A stretch of 34,097 bases of DNA, from positions 1 through 34,097 of the forward strand of contig JBJELF010000004.1 of NCBI GenBank assembly GCA_051879015.1, in the 5' to 3' direction. The DNA is from JBJELF01 sp051879015 (GTDB lineage: Bacteria; Bacillota; Clostridia; Lachnospirales; Lachnospiraceae). Made by a program: the position numbers and the translations under genes. The notes beneath the pieces are model-generated. The model worked only from the letters and a program-made list of their open reading frames with translations. It searched no databases and was not told the origin of the DNA. Below are positions 1 through 6,743 of the stretch, piece after piece. The first letter of the stretch is position 1; the number at the start of each line of letters is the position of its first letter.

Positions 1-17
1 GAACGAAAAAACACAAG

Positions 18-45
18 TTGACAAATTCCATAGATATGATAAGAT
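18..45 (+). promoter_or_regulatory. Sigma-A-type promoter for the HPr-like gene
   Basis: TTGACA at 18-23 and TAAGAT at 40-45 are separated by 16 nt. The -35 box is perfect and the -10 matches four of six bases. The start codon follows about 75 nt later, so the HPr-like gene probably has its own transcript. What lies to the left is outside the window. Confidence 0.55.
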
Positions 46-119
46 AAATTTGTATGTAACTGTTATACCAGAATATGGCAGTTCAGGATGTTCATTTTTT
101 AAGAAAGGGAGGTATTTTT

Positions 120-377
120 ATGAAGTCGGTAACTTATACAATTAAAGATCCTATTGGAATTCACGCCCGTCCCGCTGGTTTGTTGGTAAAGGAGGCAAAA
201 AAGTATGAGTCCATCATTACTATGAGCGCAAATGGTCAGAGTGCGGATGTGCGCAAGCTGATGTTAATTATGCAGATGGCTGTCAAAGTTGGTACTGAGG
301 TGACCATTAGTGCAGAGGGACCAGATGAGGAGACAGCGATTCAGGGAATTTTAGAATTTTTTGAAGATAATTTATAA
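120..377 (+). CDS. HPr-like phosphocarrier protein lacking Ser46
   Basis: Encodes an 85-residue HPr-family protein. HPr carries phosphate from enzyme I to the sugar-specific PTS enzymes in the cytoplasm, on a histidine. The motif GIHARPAG puts the phosphorylatable His at residue 15 with Arg17 behind it, as in canonical HPr. The start at 120 is chosen over an upstream in-frame start at 75 because GGGAGG at 107-112 lies directly before it and the length then equals the family's. The segment that normally reads K-S-I-M-G around the HPr kinase site reads R-K-L-M-L here, so Ser46 is replaced by Lys46. Enzyme I phosphorylation looks possible, but regulatory Ser phosphorylation does not. In Bacillus the HPr paralogue crh sits behind whiA; whether this gene has that neighbour cannot be seen. 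It could be a second, specialised HPr rather than the main one. Confidence 0.9.
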   Translation: MKSVTYTIKDPIGIHARPAGLLVKEAKKYESIITMSANGQSADVRKLMLIMQMAVKVGTEVTISAEGPDEETAIQGILEFFEDNL

Positions 378-413
378 TAATTGTTCGGCTGTGCGCAAAT
401 AGAGCTGTATAGG

Positions 414-454
414 CAGAATGCTGAATTGGCGATACAATACGGCATTCTGTTTTT
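414..454 (+). terminator. Intrinsic terminator after the HPr-like gene
   Basis: CAGAATGC (414-421) pairs with GCATTCTG (442-449). An inner ATTG/CAAT pairing (425-428 with 435-438) extends the hairpin, and TTTTT follows at 450-454. This closes the HPr transcript. Confidence 0.8.
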
Positions 455-558
455 ATGTACACACTTTAAGAATAGGATGGTTAAATATTTTATTATAATG
501 GAAATGCTCATTAGCGCAGTGCGGTAAGTGGTTGGAAGAAAGTGACATAACTATTATA

Positions 559-587
559 TTGACTTGCTATTTTAACTATGATATGAT
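559..587 (+). promoter_or_regulatory. Sigma-A-type promoter for the helicase gene
   Basis: TTGACT at 559-564 and TATGAT at 582-587 have an exact 17-nt spacer, each one base from consensus. The helicase start lies 57 nt downstream of the -10. Confidence 0.7.
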
Positions 588-643
588 GTCAACTGATTTT
601 CATAATATGGTGATGCCTCGCTTTGGGGGCATGGAGGTTTACT

Positions 644-2524
644 ATGAGCGAAACAAAAATGAATCCAGCTCAGCAGGAGGCTGTTGAGCATAAGGATGGA
701 GCTGCCTTGGTGTTGGCAGGACCTGGATCTGGCAAAACATTTGTTATTACCCATCGAATTCAATATCTGATTGATCATTATCATATATCCCCTTCCAATA
801 TTTTAGTTATTACCTTCACAAAGGCAGCAGCTTTGCAGATGCAGGAGCGTTTTATGCAGTTGAGTCAGGGTCGAGGAGCAGCCGTCACTTTTGGCACTTT
901 TCACTCTATTTTCTTTCGCATTTTAAAATATGCCTACAACTACAATGCATCGAATATTGCAAGAGAAGATCAGAGATTGGTTTTAGTGCGTGAGTTGGTA
1001 CATGCAGAGCAGATAGAGAGTGAGGATGAAAATGAGTTGGTTCAAGGTATCTTAGCAGAAATTAGTGCCTTGAAAAATGAGCGATTGGAGCTTGAACATT
1101 ATCATGCTAAGGCTTGCGGCGATAGCCAGTTTCAGTCTATTTATCAAAAGTATGAGCAGAGAATGCGGGCTGCTAATTTAGTGGATTTTGATGATATGTT
1201 GCTGATGACTTGGGAGCTGCTGTCAGCAAGAGCAGATATTTTGAAGCAATGGCAGGATAAGTATCAGTATATTTTGATTGATGAGTTTCAAGATGTCAAT
1301 CGGGTTCAGTATGATACCATTCGTTTGCTGGCGGAGCCGCGGAGAAATTTGTTCATTGTGGGGGATGATGACCAGTCCATCTATCGTTTTCGTGGTTCAA
1401 AACCGGAAATTATGCTGGGATTTGAGAAAGAGTATCCCGAGTGTAAGCGAATTTTGCTTAACATTAATTATCGCTGCAATGCCAATGTGGTGCGTGCAGC
1501 TGTCAATGTAATCGACCACAATAAGATTCGATTTGAGAAAGAGATTGCGGCTTTTAAGGAAAAAGGCAACAAGGTGCTGGTGACAGCCTGTGCAGATGAG
1601 CGGGAGGAGTGTACGCGAATTTTGAATCGTATACGCATGGCGCACAAGGCAGGGGAATGTTGGTCTGATCATGCGGTTTTGGTACGAACCAACACAGGGG
1701 CAAGGTTTTTAGTGGAGAAGCTGATTGAGTATAATCTTCCTTTCCATGCGAAAGACAGAATTCCTAATTTATTTGAGCACTGGATTGCCAGGCAGCTTTT
1801 TTGTTATCTGCGTATGGCTCATGGTGACTGCAGCCGTGAGACTTATCTTCAAGTGATCAATAAGCCAAACCGCTACATTAGTCGCGAAGCTCTAAGTGAG
1901 CGTGTGGTTAGCTTAGAGGGATTAAAAGCTTATTATGCAGATAAGGACTGGTTGGTGGAGCGAATTGATAAACTTCAATATGATTTAAAGATGATGGGAA
2001 AGATGACTCCTTATGCGGCCATCAATTATATTCGTCATGGTATGGGCTATGAAAAATATCTGGAGGATTATGGAAAACAGCATAAAATTAGTTCGGAGGA
2101 GCTGATTGATATCTTGGAGCAGCTGCATGACAGCTCTAAGGAGTTCAAGACACTGGAAGATTGGTTTGTACATATTCAAGAGTTTTCCGAGCAGCTTCGT
2201 CAGCAAATGCAGAAAAAACAGATACAGGAAGATGCCATTCATATTTGCACGATGCATAGTTCTAAGGGACTGGAATATAAAAATGTCTATCTTTTGGATG
2301 TCAATGAAGAGATTACACCTCATCAAAAGGCAGTATTAGAACAGGATATTGAGGAAGAACGCCGGTTGTTTTATGTGGCGATGACCCGAGCAAAGGACAA
2401 TCTCTATATCTATTATGTCAAGGAACGTCTGGGGAAGAGCATGAAGCCGAGCCGCTTTATTGAGGAAATGCTGGAGCGCAGAGTGAAAAATAAGCAGGAG
2501 AAAAAAACCATCCCGAAACAGTAA
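644..2524 (+). CDS. UvrD/PcrA-family SF1A DNA helicase
   Basis: A 626-residue superfamily 1A helicase that would use ATP to unwind DNA 3' to 5' in repair or replication restart. Visible motifs in order: Q motif MNPAQQEAVEH near the N-terminus; Walker A AGPGSGKT at residues 25-32; motif Ia ITFTKAAALQMQ; Walker B DEFQD; motif III GDDDQSIYRFRG; motif IV NYRCNANV; motif V TMHSSKGLEYKNVYL; motif VI EERRLFYVAMTRAKDNL. It is about 100 residues shorter than classical PcrA/UvrD, mainly in the C-terminal part, so I do not assign pcrA. ATG 644 is chosen because GGAGG at 633-637 precedes it by 6 nt; an in-frame TTG at 623 lies upstream of that site. Its last codons form the left arm of a terminator. It is flanked by its own promoter and terminator, so it is a single-gene unit. 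Confidence 0.93.
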   Translation: MSETKMNPAQQEAVEHKDGAALVLAGPGSGKTFVITHRIQYLIDHYHISPSNILVITFTKAAALQMQERFMQLSQGRGAAVTFGTFHSIFFRILKYAYNYNASNIAREDQRLVLVRELVHAEQIESEDENELVQGILAEISALKNERLELEHYHAKACGDSQFQSIYQKYEQRMRAANLVDFDDMLLMTWELLSARADILKQWQDKYQYILIDEFQDVNRVQYDTIRLLAEPRRNLFIVGDDDQSIYRFRGSKPEIMLGFEKEYPECKRILLNINYRCNANVVRAAVNVIDHNKIRFEKEIAAFKEKGNKVLVTACADEREECTRILNRIRMAHKAGECWSDHAVLVRTNTGARFLVEKLIEYNLPFHAKDRIPNLFEHWIARQLFCYLRMAHGDCSRETYLQVINKPNRYISREALSERVVSLEGLKAYYADKDWLVERIDKLQYDLKMMGKMTPYAAINYIRHGMGYEKYLEDYGKQHKISSEELIDILEQLHDSSKEFKTLEDWFVHIQEFSEQLRQQMQKKQIQEDAIHICTMHSSKGLEYKNVYLLDVNEEITPHQKAVLEQDIEEERRLFYVAMTRAKDNLYIYYVKERLGKSMKPSRFIEEMLERRVKNKQEKKTIPKQ

Positions 2525-2545
2525 CATAGGTTTCGGGATGGTTTT
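2504..2545. terminator. Bidirectional terminator at the end of the helicase gene
   Basis: A perfect 16-bp inverted repeat (2504-2519 with 2530-2545, core CCATCCCGAAAC/GTTTCGGGATGG) has a 10-nt loop. The T-run at 2542-2545 serves the + strand and the A-run at 2501-2507 serves the minus strand. The helicase stop codon (2522-2524) lies in the loop. It sits between two convergent genes. Confidence 0.88.
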
Positions 2546-2580
2546 ATAAGTCTTTTTAACGAAAAAGACTGTAAATGGAA

Positions 2581-2901
2581 TTATTCTTCGTCTTCTTCAC
2601 TCACATACTCATCATATTCCTGAGAGTCAAGATACTCGTCAAAGGCATCTGCTGCAATTTCATATTCCTCATCATCAATAATGTTTTCCAGACCAGGCTG
2701 ACCGTCTTCACCCTCGAAGTAGCGATACAGGAATACCTCACCGCTCTCGGATTCAGGACCAGTGGTAGGAAGCAAGGCAATATAGTCTCTGCCGGCAGCA
2801 GAGAAAATCGTCAAAACGATGCATTCCAGTTCAGAGTCATCGTCTAATGTGAGAGTCACAGTTAATTCTTCTTCAGATTCTTCATAATTTTTGTTGGACA
2901 T
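2581..2901 (-). CDS. DUF1292-family small acidic protein
   Basis: A 106-residue, strongly acidic protein with no membrane segment, matching the DUF1292 pattern (early TLTLDDDSELEC, then IALLP, EVFLYRY and an acidic end YVSEEDEE). The function of the family is not established. The start is set at 2901 because AAGGAGG lies directly upstream on the minus strand; the in-frame ATG at 2919 overlaps that ribosome binding site and is unlikely. It lies 60 nt downstream of ychF on the same strand and probably shares its transcript, ending at the bidirectional terminator near 2504-2545. Small DUF1292 genes are frequent beside housekeeping genes in Firmicutes, which fits this location. Confidence 0.85.
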   Translation of the reverse strand: MSNKNYEESEEELTVTLTLDDDSELECIVLTIFSAAGRDYIALLPTTGPESESGEVFLYRYFEGEDGQPGLENIIDDEEYEIAADAFDEYLDSQEYDEYVSEEDEE

Positions 2902-2961
2902 AATAAAAACCTCCTTCATTTTGTGAAATAGTTTGTTTTGTAGTTTTATCGTATAATTGAG

Positions 2962-4059
2962 TTATACATTAAAGCGGAATAAAATTACGTCACCGTCCTG
3001 TACAACATAGTCCTTGCCTTCCAGACGAATAAGACCTTTTTCACGAGCAACGGCATAGGATTGGCAGTCTAATAGATCCTGATAGTTAACAACTTCGGCA
3101 CGAATGAATCCTCGCTCAAAATCGGAGTGGATTTTTCCGGCAGCCTGTGGCGCTTTGGTTCCTTTCTTGATGGTCCATGCGCGAGTTTCTGTCTCGCCGG
3201 CGGTCAAATAGCTAATCAGACCTAAGATATGGTAGCTGGCGGTGATTAATTTTTCGAGACCGGATTCGGAGAGACCTAAGTCTTCCAAAAACATCTTTTT
3301 CTCGTCTTCCTCCAATTCAGCGATTTCCTCCTCGATTTGTGCAGAGATAACAAAAACTTCGCTGCCGTCGCTCTTTGCAAAATCACGAACTGCCTGTACA
3401 TGGGCATTGGAAGCACCATCATCAGCAAGATCATCTTCCGTTACATTTGCGGCAAAAATAACTGGCTTGGAAGTCAGCAGATTGAGAGATGCGATGAAGG
3501 CAGCTTCATCCTCGTCTGCTGGTACAACAGATTTTGCAGGCTGACCATTTTCCAAGGTTTCTTTCAGTTTATTGCACCAATCTACTTCTTTGGCGATGGA
3601 TTTATCGTTGCGTGCGCTCTTGATGGATTTTGCGAGACGACGTTCCAAAACCTCAATATCAGCAAAAATTAACTCTAAATTGATGGTCTCAATATCACGC
3701 AGTGGATTGACACTGCCGTCCACATGGATGACATTGCTGTCCTCAAAGCAGCGAACCACATGAACGATGGCATCTACTTCACGAATATTGGCCAAAAACT
3801 GATTTCCAAGACCCTCGCCCTTGGAAGCACCCTTTACTAGACCAGCAATATCAACGAATTCGATCACTGCTGGAGTCAGCTTGCGGGAATGATACATATC
3901 AGATAATAAATTCAGACGAAAATCTGGGACAGGTACAATACCTACATTTGGGTCAATCGTACAAAATGGATAATTTGCCGATTCTGCTCCCGCTTTCGTC
4001 AGAGAATTGAAAAGGGTACTTTTTCCCACATTGGGAAGACCCACAATACCTAATTTCAT
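2962..4059 (-). CDS. ychF: Redox-regulated ATPase YchF (Obg-like ATPase)
   Basis: A 365-residue member of the universal YchF/OLA1 family, P-loop ATPases that bind ribosomes and take part in stress responses. The N-terminus has the G1 loop GLPNVGKST (residues 7-15) and the G3 segment DIAGLVKGASKGEGLGNQFL. The G4 position reads NVTE rather than NKxD, the change that gives this family ATP over GTP preference. The C-terminal TGS domain contains TRAWTIKKGTKAPQAAGKIH and ends DVILFRFNV, as is typical. An upstream in-frame ATG at 4254 would add 65 residues unlike the family, so ATG 4059 is used, with GAGG about 9 nt upstream. The gene is divergent from lgt and is followed by the DUF1292 gene on the same strand. 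Confidence 0.96.
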   Translation of the reverse strand: MKLGIVGLPNVGKSTLFNSLTKAGAESANYPFCTIDPNVGIVPVPDFRLNLLSDMYHSRKLTPAVIEFVDIAGLVKGASKGEGLGNQFLANIREVDAIVHVVRCFEDSNVIHVDGSVNPLRDIETINLELIFADIEVLERRLAKSIKSARNDKSIAKEVDWCNKLKETLENGQPAKSVVPADEDEAAFIASLNLLTSKPVIFAANVTEDDLADDGASNAHVQAVRDFAKSDGSEVFVISAQIEEEIAELEEDEKKMFLEDLGLSESGLEKLITASYHILGLISYLTAGETETRAWTIKKGTKAPQAAGKIHSDFERGFIRAEVVNYQDLLDCQSYAVAREKGLIRLEGKDYVVQDGDVILFRFNV

Positions 4060-4200
4060 AAGTAAAACCTCAACTTTCTCATTACCAGATTTTGGATGTG
4101 CCTGGTGTTTCTTTGTTGAATGGCACAGATAACGAAAGTGTAGCATATTTTCACTATAAATACAAGAAAAAATGTAATTATTCAAATATTTCGGTTTCCA

Positions 4201-4229
4201 TTGCTTTTTTTGAAGATTCGATATACAAT
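4201..4229 (+). promoter_or_regulatory. Probable promoter for lgt
   Basis: TTGCTT at 4201-4206 and TACAAT at 4224-4229 are 17 nt apart, in the gap between divergent ychF and lgt. The lgt start is 75 nt downstream. No clear promoter for ychF was found on the opposite strand. Confidence 0.5.
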
Positions 4230-4303
4230 GGTTAAGCAAAAGAAGCAGATGCATAACTGTTTGGTTAACGAATAGCTATGTCAAAAGGAAAGGAGTACAC
4301 AGC

Positions 4304-5164
4304 ATGGCAGATATTTATTTTCCTCATTTGGGAATTGAAATTGAAAATTTAGCTAGTGGAATTACAATTTTTGGATTTGAGATTAAGTTCTATGGTATCA
4401 TTATTATGTTGGGAATGGTACTGGGCGTGGTTATTGCTTGCCGCAATGCAAAGTTGGAGGGGGGCAGCAGCGATGATATTCTGGACTTTGGTTTGTATGC
4501 CATTGTACTGAGCGTAATCGGAGCACGCATCTACTATGTTATTTTTGAATGGGATAATTATAAAGATGATTTATGGCAGATTTTTAATATTCGGGGAGGC
4601 GGTCTTGCTATCTATGGCGGTGTGATTACTGCGGTAATTGTATGTGTTGTCTATACAAGGATTAAAAAGATGAATACTCTGCAGATGGCAGATTGGTGTA
4701 TTCCTGGATTGATTGCGGGGCAGATGGTTGGTCGATGGGGAAATTTTTTCAATTGCGAAGCCTTTGGCGGCTATACGGACAATCTGTTTGCCATGCAGAT
4801 TAAAGCAAGCAAGGTGCATGCTTCTGCTATTTCACAGGAGTTGGCGGATAATATGATTGTGCGAGAGGGTGTGGAGTACATTCAGGTACACCCAACCTTT
4901 CTCTATGAGTCAGTATGGAATGGTCTCGTGCTGGCAGGCTTATTGCTGTATCGAAAACATCGCAAGTGCAATGGAGAATTATTATGTCTGTATTTTGTAG
5001 GATATGGCATTGGACGATTTATGATTGAGAGCTTGCGTACCGATCAATTGAAATTGTGGGGAACGGATATTGCGGTTTCTCAGATGCTTTCACTTATTTT
5101 TGTGGTTGCAGCGATTATTTGTATTGTTTTAATAAGAAAATATCTGCCTAAGAGAGAACAATGA
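4304..5164 (+). CDS. lgt: Prolipoprotein diacylglyceryl transferase
   Basis: A 286-residue multi-spanning membrane enzyme that transfers diacylglycerol from phosphatidylglycerol to the lipobox cysteine of prolipoproteins, the first step of lipoprotein maturation. Family signatures are present: GARIYYVIFEW, RGGGLAIYGG, the highly conserved GRWGNFFNCEAFGG and HPTFLYES, followed by GRFMIESLRTDQL. About seven hydrophobic segments are visible. The start is preceded by AAAGGAAAGGAG at 4285-4294. The gene leads into the dcw cluster: its stop overlaps an in-frame ATG (5161) of the next reading frame, but rsmH most likely starts later at 5245. Lgt has no enzymatic link to rsmH; the pairing probably reflects co-transcription of envelope genes. 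Confidence 0.97.
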   Translation: MADIYFPHLGIEIENLASGITIFGFEIKFYGIIIMLGMVLGVVIACRNAKLEGGSSDDILDFGLYAIVLSVIGARIYYVIFEWDNYKDDLWQIFNIRGGGLAIYGGVITAVIVCVVYTRIKKMNTLQMADWCIPGLIAGQMVGRWGNFFNCEAFGGYTDNLFAMQIKASKVHASAISQELADNMIVREGVEYIQVHPTFLYESVWNGLVLAGLLLYRKHRKCNGELLCLYFVGYGIGRFMIESLRTDQLKLWGTDIAVSQMLSLIFVVAAIICIVLIRKYLPKREQ

Positions 5165-5244
5165 GGGTTCGTTTTAAAATTTTTTGCTTGCAATTGAGTG
5201 AGGACCTGCATTATGATGGACGGATAATAGATCTGGAGGTAAAA

Positions 5245-6180
5245 ATGGAATTTAAGCATAAATCAGTATTATTACATGAAACAATAGAAAATTTAAAGAT
5301 TCGTCCCGATGGCATTTATGTGGATGGCACATTGGGAGGCGCAGGTCACTCTAGTGAAATTTGCAGACAGCTGGGAGCACAGGGAAGGTTGGTGGGAATC
5401 GACCAGGATGAGGCAGCTATTTTGGCAGCCAGTGAGCGTTTGGCTCCGTTTGGTTCCAAGGTTAGTATTGTGAGGGAGAATTATGTCCATTTTGATGAGG
5501 TATTGGATCAATTAGGCATTGACAAGGTAGATGGAATTTTGTTGGATTTAGGAGTTTCTTCCTATCAATTAGATGAGGCAGAGCGTGGCTTTACCTACCG
5601 TGAGGATGTAGCTTTGGATATGAGAATGGATCAGAGACAGAGTAAGACAGCAAGGGATATTGTGAACGAGTACTCAGAGATGGAATTATTTCATATGATT
5701 CGCGACTATGGGGAAGATCGCTTTGCCAAGAATATTGCAAAGCACATTGTGGCAGCTAGAAAGCAAAGTACGATTGAGACAACGGGGCAGCTCAATGATA
5801 TTATTAAAGCGGCAATTCCTGCCAAGGTGAGGGCGGAGGGCGGACATCCTTCCAAGCGAACTTATCAGGCGATTCGCATTGAGTTAAATGCAGAGTTGGA
5901 AGTGTTAAATCAGTCGATTGATCGTATGATTGGTCGATTGGCTCCAGGAGGGCGTCTGTGTATTATTACTTTTCATTCTCTAGAGGACCGTATTGTAAAA
6001 ACGAAGATGAGAGAAAATGAAAATCCTTGCATTTGTCCCCCAAATTTTCCAGTGTGTATGTGTGGACGCAAGTCAAAGGGCAAGGTAATTACAAAAAAAC
6101 CGATTCTGCCTTCAGAGGAGGAGTTGGAGGAAAACAGCCGTTCCAAGAGTGCAAAGCTTCGTGTATTTGAAGCAATATAA
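5245..6180 (+). CDS. rsmH: 16S rRNA m4C1402 methyltransferase RsmH (MraW)
   Basis: A 311-residue SAM-dependent enzyme that methylates N4 of C1402 in 16S rRNA. It has the N-terminal HKSVLLHETI, the SAM-binding DGTLGGAGHSSEI (about residues 31-43), GIDQDEAAI, the DLGVSSYQLDEAERGFTYR motif and the late ITFHSLEDRIVK. The start at 5245 is chosen because CTGGAGGT sits 4-5 nt upstream and the family begins here; an in-frame ATG at 5161, overlapping the lgt stop, would add 28 residues without a good ribosome binding site. This is the usual first enzyme gene of the dcw cluster. The mraZ regulator that often precedes it is absent. Confidence 0.97.
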   Translation: MEFKHKSVLLHETIENLKIRPDGIYVDGTLGGAGHSSEICRQLGAQGRLVGIDQDEAAILAASERLAPFGSKVSIVRENYVHFDEVLDQLGIDKVDGILLDLGVSSYQLDEAERGFTYREDVALDMRMDQRQSKTARDIVNEYSEMELFHMIRDYGEDRFAKNIAKHIVAARKQSTIETTGQLNDIIKAAIPAKVRAEGGHPSKRTYQAIRIELNAELEVLNQSIDRMIGRLAPGGRLCIITFHSLEDRIVKTKMRENENPCICPPNFPVCMCGRKSKGKVITKKPILPSEEELEENSRSKSAKLRVFEAI

Positions 6181-6215
6181 AAAATTCTGTTAAATAATCG
6201 AAGGGAAGTGATGAG

Positions 6216-6689
6216 ATGAGGGAAGATATGGAAACAAAATCAGAAATTTGGATGGCAGGAAATTTGGCGCCAGAGGAAGACCCCTATGAAGCTCGGAGGA
6301 GAGCGAAACAGAGACGAGAACTGGAAAGACGAAATTTGGCTGACAAAACAGTTAAAATTTTGAGAAAGAGACCGCCCTATCACAGACCGCAGTTTATTCC
6401 AATTATTTTAATGCTGATTGTGTTTATGATGCTCTGTTTGGGGTTATTGGAAGTGGAACAGGAGATTATGAAAACTAAAAAAGATATCAAAGCTCTCAAA
6501 AATGAGTATTTTGAACTGTTGGAGGATAACAATGCCAAAGAACTTGCGATGGAAGAGATGATTGATCTCAATGAAATTTATAATCGAGCCATTGATGAGT
6601 TGGGCATGGTGTATCCGAAAAATGACCAAATTATTGTATATGATAAATCAGAAAGTGGGTATGTAAGACAGTATGATGCTATTCCTTAA
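6216..6689 (+). CDS. FtsL-like septum protein
   Basis: A 157-residue bitopic membrane protein. A long basic cytoplasmic tail (about 55 residues, rich in Arg/Lys/Glu) is followed by one transmembrane segment (about residues 58-80, FIPIILMLIVFMMLCLG), then an extracytoplasmic stretch, KTKKDIKALKNEYFELLEDN, with coiled-coil spacing. This topology and its place between rsmH and a class B PBP identify it as the FtsL position, the partner of DivIB and DivIC that activates septal FtsW-FtsI synthesis. Sequence conservation in this family is low, so the call rests on topology and context. AAGGGAAG precedes the ATG at 6216. No symbol is given because direct sequence recognition is weak. Confidence 0.75.
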   Translation: MREDMETKSEIWMAGNLAPEEDPYEARRRAKQRRELERRNLADKTVKILRKRPPYHRPQFIPIILMLIVFMMLCLGLLEVEQEIMKTKKDIKALKNEYFELLEDNNAKELAMEEMIDLNEIYNRAIDELGMVYPKNDQIIVYDKSESGYVRQYDAIP

Positions 6690-6743
6690 TAAAAAGAAAG
6701 CAAAGAAGAGTAAAACGAGACGGGAGGCAGATGTAATAGAAAT

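Noticed and set aside
4060..4254. N-terminal extension of ychF by 65 residues
   Set aside because: The extension has no family similarity and the GTPase motif begins right after ATG 4059, which has a ribosome binding site.
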